This document shows positions 31,190 through 40,648 of a DNA stretch of 64,000 bases, piece by piece. Within the stretch, counting starts at the first letter, position 1. Every line of letters starts with the position of its first letter. The DNA is taken from contig OOIN01000008.1 in the NCBI GenBank assembly GCA_900323505.1, forward strand, positions 62,001 through 126,000. Direction: 5' to 3'. The translations under genes were made by a program, and so were the position numbers. This DNA is from Ustilago trichophora (lineage: Eukaryota > Basidiomycota > Ustilaginomycetes > Ustilaginales > Ustilaginaceae). The notes beneath the pieces were generated by a model, which was not told where the DNA came from, did no database searches, and saw only the letters and a list, made by a program, of their open reading frames with translations.

Positions 31190-31847
31190 CTTTGCTGCTG
31201 CTTGGCTTTGCAGCGGTCAAACAAGGCTGTGTCGCCTCGGCCAGGTCCGATGAGGCGTCAAGGTCGGATGTGACTTTACAATGATATCATCGGCATTGAT
31301 CCGACCGATGTGTTGTGTTGTGTTGTGTTGTGCTGTGTTGTGTTGTGTTGTGTTGTGACTGTGACCGTGACCGTGCAACGCCGAGTTCTGTCCAAAAGTG
31401 AAAACGCGGCTCGTCCGATGAAGCTGAAAGAGCGTTACACAGCTATAGCTTTGGCGTGGGAAAAGATAGGCTCGATGGGATGGTGGTGATGGTAGCTAGC
31501 TATACAGTATAGCAATCGTGTGATGAGGAGTCGGTTCATCCGAGATGCTTGGCTCCAGTGTTGATCTCTGCTCGGTTACATTTCATGCTCTCCGACAGTC
31601 TGTGCAGCGACCAAGGCGCGTTGCTCTCTCGGAAAAGTGGAGCTGAACTCGGGCTTTTCATTTCACCTCACAAGCTGTGAATCGATCGGTTTGTGGGCGG
31701 CGCTCAAATCCCCGATCAACTCAGCCTCCTGCACAGACTTTGTACAGTAGGCTGGACCCTTTTGGTCGTTGTTCGTCCACTTCTTCGTACCTTCGCTTCT
31801 GCTTCTCATTCATCCCTCGGACCGGCAACAGAACAGGCACAGATATC
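31190..31847. promoter_or_regulatory. Divergent promoter region TBC-GAP / YSH1 with pentanucleotide repeat
   Basis: A 658-bp region. A (TGTTG)n microsatellite with one interruption lies at 31311-31357. TACAGTATA-like sequences occur at 31501-31512 and TGTACAGTA at 31741-31749, about 100 bp before the YSH1 ATG. The YSH1 frame is open upstream of its ATG to 31677. Confidence 0.5.
31311..31357. repeat. (TGTTG)n pentanucleotide microsatellite
   Basis: Nine to ten units with one T-to-C interruption, about 120 bp upstream of the TBC-GAP start. Confidence 0.85.
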
Positions 31848-34511
31848 ATGGCGCCTAGCGTTGTTCCGCAGTCTTCGACTGGCGGAGCTGCTCTGCAAGC
31901 TTCCGCAGATGATCAGCTCACCATCGAGATGCTCGGCGCAGGCCAAGAAGTTGGTCGCTCTTGCTGCGTCCTCAAGTACAAGGGCAAGACCATCGTCTGC
32001 GATACTGGCGTACATCCCGCCTTTACTGGTATTGCCGCCTTGCCATTCATTGACGAGCTCGATTGGTCTACCGTCGACGCCATCCTCATCACCCATTTCC
32101 ATCTCGATCATGCCGCTGCTCTCACCTACATTATGGAAAAGACCAACTTCCGAGATGGACACGGCAAAGTCTACATGACCCATCCCACCAAGGCTGTCTA
32201 CCGTTTCCTCATGTCCGATTTCGTTCGCATAAGTAACGCCGGCAACGATGACAATCTCTTTGACGAAAACGAGATGCTCGCTTCCTGGCGCCAGATCGAA
32301 GCCGTCGACTTCCACCAAGACGTAAGCATCGCAGGTGGTCTCCGCTTCACTGCCTATCACGCAGGCCATGTCCTGGGTGCATGCATGTTCCTCATCGAGA
32401 TCGCCGGCCTCCGTATCCTCTACACGGGTGACTTTAGTCGTGAGGAGGACCGTCATTTGGTGCAAGCAGAGATCCCTCCTGTCAAGCCCGATGTCCTCAT
32501 CTGCGAATCCACCTACGGCACACAGACCCACGAGCCACGTCTAGACAAGGAGCATCGCTTCACCTCACAGATCCATCACATCATCAAGCGCGGTGGACGG
32601 GTCCTCCTGCCCGTCTTTGTCCTTGGCAGAGCGCAGGAGCTCCTTCTCTTGCTCGACGAGTACTGGGCTGCTCATCCTGAACTCCACAGCGTCCCCATCT
32701 ACTACGCCTCTGCCCTCGCCAAAAAGTGCATCTCGGTCTACCAGACCTACATTCACACCATGAACGACCACATTCGTACCCGTTTCAATCGCCGCGACAA
32801 CCCCTTCGTCTTCAAGCACATCTCCAACCTCCGTTCGCTCGAAAAGTTCGAGGACCGAGGTCCCTGCGTCATGATGGCCTCGCCAGGTTTCATGCAGTCC
32901 GGTGTCTCGCGCGAGCTTCTCGAACGATGGGCTCCTGACAAGCGTAATGGTCTCATCGTCTCTGGTTATTCCGTGGAAGGTACCATGGCGCGCAACATCC
33001 TCAACGAGCCTGATGAGATCATCGGCATGAACGGTCAGAAGATCCCACGCCGCATGTCGGTCGACTACATCTCCTTCTCAGCACATGTCGACTTTGCGCA
33101 GAACTCGCGCTTCATCGATGAGATCAAGGCACAACACATCGTTCTTGTGCATGGAGAGCAGAACAACATGTCCAAGCTCCGTGCTGCTTTGCAAGCGCGT
33201 TTCACAGCACGAGGGTCCGATGTCAAGATCCACACTCCACGCAACTGTGAGCCGCTCGTCCTCCAGTTCCGTGCACAACGCACTGCCAAGGCCATCGGCA
33301 CCATTGCTGCCAAGCCACCTGCACAAGGCGACGTTGTCGACGGACTGCTCATTAGCAAGGATTTCGCATACACCATCCTCGATCCCAAGGACTTGACCGA
33401 CTTCACTGGCCTTTCTACCAGCACCATCATCCAGCGTCAGCGTGTAGCTCTCGCCGTCAGCTGGGATATGGTACGCTGGCATCTCCAAGGCATGTACGGC
33501 CGTCTCCAAGAAGGTATCGATGCTGATGAAGGTTTGCGTACGCTGCGCATCATGGGCGCTGTCGATGTGCGCCAGAGCGCAAGGCACGAACTGCTCGTCG
33601 AGTGGGTCAGTAGTATCGCCAATGACATGGTCGCCGACAGCATTGTTGCGCTCCTGCTGGGCATTGATAGCGCACCTTCCAGCGTCAAGATGACCATGCA
33701 CAGCCACAATCACCATCATCACCACGACCACGCAGACACGAAGGCGGAAGGCACAGATGAAGACATGGAAGCGACAGAGGACGACGAGGCGCTTACACCA
33801 CCAGAGAGTTCGGAAGTGTGTCCTACCCACCCCTTCTCAGAGACAGCGCTGCTAGCTGACAGCAATGCAAAGGCCAAGGCTTCGTCAGATGAAGAGGTTC
33901 GCCATGATGCATACCAGCTCGCAAAGATGGAACACATGGCTGCGTTCCTCGAAGCGCATTTCGGTCAAGTGGAAGAGCTTGTCATCCCTGAAGCTCCTAG
34001 CGAAGACGCCAAGGACGCAGACACCAAGGACGCCAACACTGTACCTGCAGATGCTGCTGCTCACGAAGAGGACCAAAAGCCCGAAGCAGCAGAAGACGCA
34101 GACGTGGACACCATCAAGCCAGAACAAGACTCGGCTGAGCTTGAAGCCGCACCTGCAGCTGACGCCAACGAAGCTGAAGCACCTCAGACCTCAGAACCAG
34201 CTCCATCGCCACCTGTCTCAATAGCCTCGTTGTTCGACGGTACCCCTCGACCAGCTCTCCGAGTCTTCCTCGACGAGGCCGAAGCAGTAGTAGACGTGGA
34301 GAATCTTGTCATCCTGGCCTCGTCCGAGTCGTTCCGTGCACGTGTTCAGCATCTCTGCACTCTGGCGCTGCGATCCTTCACTTCGCTATCGGACGCTTTC
34401 CATCTCCCACAACAGATGAGCACCTCGCTCTTCCAGGGCAAACACAGCCAACTTGCAAGCATTCCCGAATTCGGAGAAGAGAGACCGTCAAAGATGATTC
34501 GTTCGTCTTAG
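31848..34511 (+). CDS. YSH1: Cleavage and polyadenylation endonuclease (CPSF73/Ysh1)
   Basis: 887 aa from MAPSVVPQSS. The frame is open 57 codons further upstream, but that part is not conserved-looking. Metallo-beta-lactamase core: THFHLDHAAAL (about residues 81-91), the HxHxDH zinc site; ICESTYG marks the beta-CASP region, and SFSAHVDF and LVHGEQNNM supply further metal-site motifs. It is the endonuclease that cuts pre-mRNA 3' ends before polyadenylation. The C-terminal domain contains an inserted acidic, disordered stretch of roughly 200 residues including a His run (SHNHHHHHDHAD near 620) and repeated Glu/Asp/Ala units, absent from the compact yeast protein as I remember it. The last ~100 residues look structured again. 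Confidence 0.95.
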   Translation: MAPSVVPQSSTGGAALQASADDQLTIEMLGAGQEVGRSCCVLKYKGKTIVCDTGVHPAFTGIAALPFIDELDWSTVDAILITHFHLDHAAALTYIMEKTNFRDGHGKVYMTHPTKAVYRFLMSDFVRISNAGNDDNLFDENEMLASWRQIEAVDFHQDVSIAGGLRFTAYHAGHVLGACMFLIEIAGLRILYTGDFSREEDRHLVQAEIPPVKPDVLICESTYGTQTHEPRLDKEHRFTSQIHHIIKRGGRVLLPVFVLGRAQELLLLLDEYWAAHPELHSVPIYYASALAKKCISVYQTYIHTMNDHIRTRFNRRDNPFVFKHISNLRSLEKFEDRGPCVMMASPGFMQSGVSRELLERWAPDKRNGLIVSGYSVEGTMARNILNEPDEIIGMNGQKIPRRMSVDYISFSAHVDFAQNSRFIDEIKAQHIVLVHGEQNNMSKLRAALQARFTARGSDVKIHTPRNCEPLVLQFRAQRTAKAIGTIAAKPPAQGDVVDGLLISKDFAYTILDPKDLTDFTGLSTSTIIQRQRVALAVSWDMVRWHLQGMYGRLQEGIDADEGLRTLRIMGAVDVRQSARHELLVEWVSSIANDMVADSIVALLLGIDSAPSSVKMTMHSHNHHHHHDHADTKAEGTDEDMEATEDDEALTPPESSEVCPTHPFSETALLADSNAKAKASSDEEVRHDAYQLAKMEHMAAFLEAHFGQVEELVIPEAPSEDAKDADTKDANTVPADAAAHEEDQKPEAAEDADVDTIKPEQDSAELEAAPAADANEAEAPQTSEPAPSPPVSIASLFDGTPRPALRVFLDEAEAVVDVENLVILASSESFRARVQHLCTLALRSFTSLSDAFHLPQQMSTSLFQGKHSQLASIPEFGEERPSKMIRSS

Positions 34512-34935
34512 ATCGTTGCTGAGGTTTTGTTATGTATTTGTATCTATCATACGCTCAATCACCTAGCATCAACATTGTTAAGCGTTTGTCTGTTGAAAAC
34601 TTGTATTGCTGTATGTGCGGCTTTTTCGTTGGTCTCAAGGGCTTCAAATCGTATTTCTTCTCAACATACGACCCACGAGATATTTCCTTTCCTGCACGCT
34701 CGGTGCTGCATCACTGCAGAAGCCGAGGAGCTAACGTAAGATCGGCACAAGCCATATGAGTGAAAACTCTAGATTGATGGTTCAAAGTTATATGAGGTAC
34801 AAATACAGGTGTATGTCTCCATGTATCGGGGGCGGCCGTGAGCTATGAGTCTCAGAGCAAGTCAGAGATCCGCCTGGTTTTGGAGAGAATGAGATGAGCT
34901 GTCCGAGGACAGAATGCAGTAACGAGAGGTAGAGT
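34512..34935. other. Convergent 3' region YSH1 / mL53
   Basis: 424 bp between two gene ends; short ORFs here show no features. Nothing recognisable. Confidence 0.5.
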
Positions 34936-35347
34936 TTAGAGACCCTCTTCCTTGAGGCGAAGTGCTCGTGCTGGCTCTTCGATCTGAAACATAGTGTAAG
35001 ACAGTGGAAGTAAGAGTATGAAGTTAGCGAAGGCCTCCGTGTGTCCGATCCATCTTCAAAGAACTTCGACGTACCTTCTTGACCAAGTCACTCAATCGGA
35101 TCTCGGAAGCCACATGGTCGAGCACAAGCTTCTGCTTGTTCTTGTAGGTGATCTCAATCTTCTGCAGAGCGTCTGTTGCCACTGTCTTTGTCGAAATATC
35201 GGGAAGGTCCATTCCCGGCATGGGTGCTTTGGTGGGAAGACGGGCGAGGAGGAGACGCATCGATCTGGAGGCCTGCGAGGCGCTCAATGGGGCAAATTCG
35301 AACGACATTGCCGTGATGTGTTTGAGGGATGCTGCTGCGATCGACAT
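34936..35347 (-). CDS. MRPL44: Mitochondrial large-subunit ribosomal protein mL53, one intron
   Basis: Exon 1 is 35347-35075 (91 codons) and exon 2 is 34983-34936 (15 codons plus TAA). The 91-nt intron 34984-35074 has GTACGT...TTTCAG and is phase 0; the protein is 106 aa. The start MSIAAASLKHIT and FEFAPLSASQASRSMRLLLA match the small mL53 (yeast Mrpl44) family, a thioredoxin-like component of the mitoribosome large subunit. The middle (ALQKIEITYKNKQKL) and the spliced end LVKKIEEPARALRLKEEGL also fit. An open frame extends upstream to 35533 but is low-complexity 5' UTR. It is divergent from the TTI2-like gene by 258 bp. Confidence 0.75.
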
Positions 35348-35605
35348 ATTGATGGTTGTCTCTGTGGAGATGAGTGTGAATGGCAAGTGGAAGGGTGTGG
35401 TGAAAGCGTGTGAGATGCAATAGTGCGAAGGCGAGCCGGAAGAAAAAGGTTGTGGCCTTTTTTTCGGGAGTCGGAAAATGGGACTTTGAGAAGAATGGCA
35501 TGTCAAGGGTCCGCTGAGCACCTCCTGCTCCACCTTGAGGAAGCTTCACTAACTTTCACACGACATATTCACCCTTGACAGCATCGACAGAAGGTAGGAG
35601 ATGCG
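35348..35605. promoter_or_regulatory. Divergent promoter mL53 / TTI2-like, with overlapping uORF
   Basis: Short shared 5' region. A four-codon uORF ATGCGATGGTGA (35601-35612) starts five bases before the TTI2-like ATG (35606) and overlaps it in another frame. Confidence 0.5.
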
Positions 35606-37627
35606 ATGGTGAACCTTCCGAAGCCCTCTTTCTTCTCCAATTCCGCTGGTATAGAGGTCCTGCCACGCACCAGCCCGATTCATCATGTCCCACCCTCGTC
35701 CGCCTCGCCTTGTTGCTACCGCTTCGGGCTGACGACGCTGCCTCAGGATGCGGAAGCGTCCCAGACCGATGACCTTCGCAAGACCTTGAGCGAACTATTC
35801 ACACTTTCCCGACTTCTCTCTATTCCGTCACTCTTTGGTCGAGGAGACGGTCAAGCATGGACCCACTCCGAAGAGCACTATCCGGCACTCCTGCAGTGGA
35901 GAGAGCAGCATGTCCCCTCCTTGCTTTCCCGTGTAGCACTGCTGTTGGGAAAGCTCAACGCCAGCACTCTTTCGCAAGAAGAAGATTCTGCGGAAACAAG
36001 CCTCGTCCTAGGTCACGTAGTGTGTGCAGTATCACGCTACCTTCCACCCATCTTTACTGGAAGCGGTAAACCTTCCGATTCATCTGCTTCCAACGTAGTG
36101 GAGATGGACGACGGCTGGATCAGCCTAGCGTCCCAAAGTACAGCAAAGAATATTCTCTCCAACCTGCGAACGCCCACCCCTTCCATTCACACAATCGGAC
36201 CCTCAAACATAGCCCGGGCTTTACTGGCAGACTATATCAAGCCAATCTTTCGCGAGACTGCCTCCTCGTCGTCCGGCTCGACGAGCGCGATCGACCCAAC
36301 GACAGGGCGTAAGAAGGCCCCCGCAGCAGGCTCGGATCTCGTCTCTCACCTTGATACGCATTTGGGCCAACACCGCTTTCAGAGCGCCGACGAGGACAAC
36401 GATGCGTCCAACTTCGCCCCCACGCGATTTCGGTTCCCTGTCTCCGCTGAGTCCATGCGATGCTCTGCGGAGAAGCTAGGCTTGACGCAGGGTGCAGAGC
36501 AAAGTCTGATGGAGCGCAACGAAGCGTTGGGATGCGTCAACGTGCTGGCGTGGTGCATGGACAATCTACAGTTGAAGAGCGAGGGCGATTGGAGCAGTGT
36601 TTGGCCGCTGGTAGTGCCTCCGTTGTTGACGCTAATGGAGCATCCGCAGCCGCGCTTTCGGGTGCGGGGGGCTGTGCTGGCTCATCGATTGCTACTTTGG
36701 CCTAGCTTGAACCAGGACGGCGACGATGGTGACGGACCAGATGTCAGTAGAAGGGAAACGGCGCTGGCCAACATGCTCATCCGAACCGGAATAGGCAGCT
36801 TGCTTGAACAAGCGCTTCACGTGAACCTCACCTTCATCCACGATGAGACGTACGCTCCTTCGCTGCTCTCGCATTCCATCGGCGCGCTGCGTCAGCTCAT
36901 CTTGATCACTACACATCCCATCGCTTACCGCGATCCTGGCCAGCAGTCGTTCGACCCACCTTCCATCCTCAAAGATACGACCACATCCCACAGTGTAACG
37001 GGGTTGACCCTTGACAAGCCAGACGACTGTGGCGAGCGGCGTCACGAAGCGCTCAACCGCCTCGTGTCGGAAAGCATCCTTTCCTCATGGTCATACCTGC
37101 CTCTACCGCCTTCGAGCACGAGACTCGGACGCGAACTTGTCAACGTCACCTGTTCAGCGTACTTGACTCTCATCGACGACCTCACGCCTCCAGCTTTTGG
37201 TGGCGGAGGAATCGGCGGAGTGTCACGGTTTTTGGACGTGAGCTTGGACTGGATCTTTCGCAGTTGGATGTCCAACGTTGGATTTGATCATACGGATCAG
37301 ATGCCGAGTACGATGGCTGTGCTAAACCTCGCTGGACGGTTGCTCTTTTCCCGAGATACCAAGCAGAGATTGGGCTCGACGACGAGGTTCACAAGCCTCA
37401 TTCTTTCTTCCGTGGCCAAGTGCTTCATCTCTGCGCTCGAGTCTCCACTTCGCACCTCGACAATCCGAACAGAGGCAAGTGGACAGGCAGAATGGACCGA
37501 GTTGGAGAAACATCTTTCCGAATTCTTGGTGAGCTTGGCACGGATCGACACGTCAGTAGAGGAGCGCTGGAAGGAGTTGGTCGGACTGGATCAGCGGCTT
37601 GGTGTCCTTGTCACTTCTCAGCGGTAA
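35606..37627 (+). CDS. HEAT-repeat protein, probable Tel2-interacting protein 2 (TTI2) homolog
   Basis: Intronless, 673 aa. Mostly helical with Leu-rich HEAT-like units. The best match to the Tti2 family is SVWPLVVPPLLTLMEHP followed by RFRVRGAVLAHRLL (about residues 330-360), a conserved pattern just after the middle of Tti2 proteins, then APSLLSHSIGALRQLI. Tti2 with Tti1 and Tel2 forms the TTT complex that stabilises PIKK kinases such as TOR and ATM/ATR with Hsp90. No catalytic motifs. The assignment is from pattern memory only and might be another HEAT protein. Confidence 0.5.
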   Translation: MVNLPKPSFFSNSAGIEVLPRTSPIHHVPPSSASPCCYRFGLTTLPQDAEASQTDDLRKTLSELFTLSRLLSIPSLFGRGDGQAWTHSEEHYPALLQWREQHVPSLLSRVALLLGKLNASTLSQEEDSAETSLVLGHVVCAVSRYLPPIFTGSGKPSDSSASNVVEMDDGWISLASQSTAKNILSNLRTPTPSIHTIGPSNIARALLADYIKPIFRETASSSSGSTSAIDPTTGRKKAPAAGSDLVSHLDTHLGQHRFQSADEDNDASNFAPTRFRFPVSAESMRCSAEKLGLTQGAEQSLMERNEALGCVNVLAWCMDNLQLKSEGDWSSVWPLVVPPLLTLMEHPQPRFRVRGAVLAHRLLLWPSLNQDGDDGDGPDVSRRETALANMLIRTGIGSLLEQALHVNLTFIHDETYAPSLLSHSIGALRQLILITTHPIAYRDPGQQSFDPPSILKDTTTSHSVTGLTLDKPDDCGERRHEALNRLVSESILSSWSYLPLPPSSTRLGRELVNVTCSAYLTLIDDLTPPAFGGGGIGGVSRFLDVSLDWIFRSWMSNVGFDHTDQMPSTMAVLNLAGRLLFSRDTKQRLGSTTRFTSLILSSVAKCFISALESPLRTSTIRTEASGQAEWTELEKHLSEFLVSLARIDTSVEERWKELVGLDQRLGVLVTSQR

Positions 37628-37725
37628 GTTTACAATCGCAAACGAATGCAGACCAGAACAAATGTGTGAGAGTATAACCCAACCTTTGCGATTGCAAAAC
37701 ATAGACAAGCAGTGAAAGTTTGATT

Positions 37726-39861
37726 CTACATTCGCTCCAGAGGAGTGATGGTGAGCAATCGAAGCGCGGAACCAAGAACGTCCTTGCAGCATCGGAAGAC
37801 AAAGAGACGAGCAAGCGCAAGGTCCTTCTCCTGACCCTTGACAAGCAAGAACTCCCAGCAGCTCGAGATCAAGTGAGTCAGTCGGAAGGCGTAGGTGACA
37901 ATTGTCGAGGGCTGGTGGTCCTTCATGGCGGCCTTGACTGTGTCGGGCCACTGGGCGATCAACATGACGAGATCGCGAGCCTTGGGCTCCTTGATAAGGT
38001 CGAGGTTGATGGTGGACAGGTCCAGATCGGCGGTAGGCAACTCGAGGTTGTCCGACTCCTTTGCTTTTCGCTCCACGGAGCAGAGTCGGACGTGGTTGTA
38101 CTGGAGGTAAGGTCCGGTGTCACCTTCGAAGGAAAGCATTCGCGACCAGTCAAAGTTGTAGTTGTTGATACGCTTGGAAGCCATGTCCTGGATCTTGACG
38201 GCGGTCATACCGACAATGTCGGCGGTGCGCTCGGGATCCTCGACCTGGGCGTACTTGGCCTCGTTGGCCTTCATGACCTCGTGCATCTTGTCTCGGGTCT
38301 CATCGAGAATGTTGTCGAGGAAGACGACGGTACCCTTTCGGGTCGACATGCCGAGAATCATACCAAAGTTGACGTGCTGGAGACGCGAAGTCTCCTTCTG
38401 AGCCCAGGGGTAGCCCATGAGCTCGAGCACTTTGAAGAACTGGGCAAGGTGGAGGTCCTGCTGCGAGGCAACGACGTAGATCATCTTGTCGAAACCGTTG
38501 CCGTTGAAGCTGGTCTTGAATCGCTCGGCGGCAGCAGCAATGTCTCGGGTGATGTAGAGCGGCGTGCCATCCTTTCGCTCGATGACGACCTTTTCGAGCT
38601 TGTACTTGGTCAAGTCGGCGAGGGTGGCGCCGTTGTCCTCCTTGGAGACAAAGTCCATCTGTCGGAGCTGCTCGAGCGACTTGTCGAGGTTCTCCTTCTT
38701 GACCTGGGACTCACCCGAGTAGACGTCAAACTGGATGTTGAGTCGCTCGTAGACGTCGATGTACTTTTTGATGGAAAGATCACGGAATTTTTGCCAGAGA
38801 GCGAGCGCCTGCTCGTCACCGTCCTCCATGGCCTTGAAGTATTGTCGGGCCTCATCGTGGATCTTTTCGCCCTTACCGTCCTCCTCTACGCTGGCGAGCT
38901 GGTTGATCTTGACGTAGACCTCGAAGAGTGTGTTGACAGCGTCGTCTTGGAGCTTCTGCTCATCACCAAACATCTTCCAACCGACAGCAAGCAGACCGAA
39001 CTGCTTACCCCAGTCACCGAGGTAGTTGTACTTGGAGACGTTCCAGGCGTTGGCCTTGTAGAGGTTGGAGAGGAAAGCGCCGATGATGGTGGATCGCAAG
39101 TGACCGGCGTGGAAAGGCTTTGCGATGTTGGGCGAGGAGAACTCGACAATGATATTCTTGCCCTCGCCGTCTCGGTTGGTACCGTAGCTTGGCTGGGTGT
39201 TGCCTTGCTCGTCACGAGGAGCACCGTAACCGTGGGTCATGACGTGAACGGTCTGGAGGGTGAGCTTGATAAGGGTCTTGTCGTTCAAAAAGTAGTGCAA
39301 GAAAGGACCTTTGGCCTCGACTTTGGACAAGAACTCGTTGGGCTGGAAAGCGGAAGCAGCCTTTTCAGAGATCTCCTGAGGCTTGCCGGGAAGCTTGAAT
39401 CGAGGGACGGCAACGGTGTAGTCACCGACCTTGCCGGTACCGACAGCAGCGAGCGCAGCGTTGATGTCGACATTTAGCGAAGAAGAGACGTGCTGAGCAA
39501 TGGCGATTCGGAAGCTATCGAGAGGAGCACGCTTGATATCGGTGCCGGCGAGGTTGGGCATGTCGGGCAGCTCGGAGAGGTAAGGAGCGCCGTTGAAGGA
39601 GGCCGGCGAGGGCACGAGGGCGATATTTGCGGATGCCATGGTGGATGTGGAGAATGGAGAGGTGGCTAGTTGCAGAGCTGGGGCTGTAGTCCAAACCGAA
39701 GGTCGAAGGGACTTGGCAATGGGAAGTGCTCGTGGTGCACTGCAGAGAAGGGGAAGAGACGAGCGGGCAAGGGTGGAAGCCAGGCGTCGGGTAGTGAATG
39801 CGGAAATGGTGGGGGTGAAGTGGCGCCGAGTGGCGACGGTGTGCGGTATATGTAGGGTCAA
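37726..39861 (-). CDS. Arginyl-tRNA synthetase, cytosolic/mitochondrial
   Basis: Intronless, 711 aa. Class I synthetase: HIGH motif as PFHAGHLRST (about residue 250), preceded by EFSSPN; KMSKS equivalent MSTRKG near 505; ArgRS-specific YNYLGDWGKQFG. The DALR anticodon-binding domain forms the C-terminus (HLISSCWEFL, TPLERM). The first 74 residues are Arg/Ser/Thr-rich and nearly free of acidic residues (RRLASTLARSSL), like a mitochondrial presequence. An internal Met75 (MASANIALVPS, ATG at 39639) begins the conserved N-terminal add-on domain. Two initiation sites could therefore serve mitochondria and cytosol from one gene. It is divergent from the coiled-coil gene. Confidence 0.93.
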   Translation of the reverse strand: MTLHIPHTVATRRHFTPTISAFTTRRLASTLARSSLPLLCSAPRALPIAKSLRPSVWTTAPALQLATSPFSTSTMASANIALVPSPASFNGAPYLSELPDMPNLAGTDIKRAPLDSFRIAIAQHVSSSLNVDINAALAAVGTGKVGDYTVAVPRFKLPGKPQEISEKAASAFQPNEFLSKVEAKGPFLHYFLNDKTLIKLTLQTVHVMTHGYGAPRDEQGNTQPSYGTNRDGEGKNIIVEFSSPNIAKPFHAGHLRSTIIGAFLSNLYKANAWNVSKYNYLGDWGKQFGLLAVGWKMFGDEQKLQDDAVNTLFEVYVKINQLASVEEDGKGEKIHDEARQYFKAMEDGDEQALALWQKFRDLSIKKYIDVYERLNIQFDVYSGESQVKKENLDKSLEQLRQMDFVSKEDNGATLADLTKYKLEKVVIERKDGTPLYITRDIAAAAERFKTSFNGNGFDKMIYVVASQQDLHLAQFFKVLELMGYPWAQKETSRLQHVNFGMILGMSTRKGTVVFLDNILDETRDKMHEVMKANEAKYAQVEDPERTADIVGMTAVKIQDMASKRINNYNFDWSRMLSFEGDTGPYLQYNHVRLCSVERKAKESDNLELPTADLDLSTINLDLIKEPKARDLVMLIAQWPDTVKAAMKDHQPSTIVTYAFRLTHLISSCWEFLLVKGQEKDLALARLFVFRCCKDVLGSALRLLTITPLERM

Positions 39862-40046
39862 GATCTGGAGGAGGTGCCGACGCTGTAGGTTCTAGGATCC
39901 GAGTCGGACTGTTGCTGGTATCGGGAAGGTGATGGTTGAGTGTTACAATGATGATGATGCTCTTGACTCGAAGCTGTCGAGGCTATGACTCTGTGCTACG
40001 TTGCTCTGAAGAGCGGCGATTTTCTTCTCGCGGCCAAAATTTACCA

Positions 40047-40119
<73 letters not shown>

Positions 40120-40648
40120 TTTGAGCCTTTCAGCAAGCAGAACAGTGCGTCAGAGCCGATCCTGACTCGACCCGATCAATGACTCCCGATATTTGGATGC
40201 TGCTGACTCACGTGATGTAATTAATTTTCGTACGCGTCTGGGCTGACAACACCAATGGCACACTCAACCGCGAGTGAAATGCAAATGCGAAAGGCTCAAG
40301 AAATGTAAGAAAATGTGGACACAAAATGCATGCAGAATCCAAAAAAACCCGAGACGCTTTTGAATGAATGGGGATGGATGCACATTCGACTCCACAACAC
40401 CGCGTCGCCCTTTCAAGATTTGTGCTACGTTGGTACCATCATCCTTTCACGTAACGGAATCATATACACCGCCACATCACTCATACCCGGCTCATACCCT
40501 TGTCCCTGGCGACTTACCACACTCATACTTTCGTTCATCAACACCTCATCAGGATCGATAATCCTCTTTGATATCAACACAACTATCGTTTATCCTTCAA
40601 CTACATCACTGGACAGAACGCATCTCCTTGTCATACCACTCGCACACC
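39862..40648. promoter_or_regulatory. Divergent promoter region ArgRS / coiled-coil gene with T70, TCACGTGA and ACGCGT
   Basis: 787 bp. It contains 70 consecutive T at 40049-40118, TCACGTGA at 40208-40215 and an MCB box ACGCGT at 40232-40237, about 410 bp before the coiled-coil gene ATG. Poly(dA:dT) disfavours nucleosomes, so this could be an open promoter core. The function of each element is inference. Confidence 0.5.
40049..40118. repeat. Poly(T)70 homopolymer tract
   Basis: Read directly; the exact length may be an assembly estimate. Confidence 0.9.

Noticed and set aside
31677..31847. Upstream in-frame Met for YSH1
   Set aside because: The extra 57 residues are Ser/Arg-rich with no family counterpart, and a promoter-like motif lies inside; MAPSVV is the better start.
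37720..39477. 585-codon ORF antisense to arginyl-tRNA synthetase
   Set aside because: Leu/Val/Asp-rich product typical of reading highly biased codons on the wrong strand.
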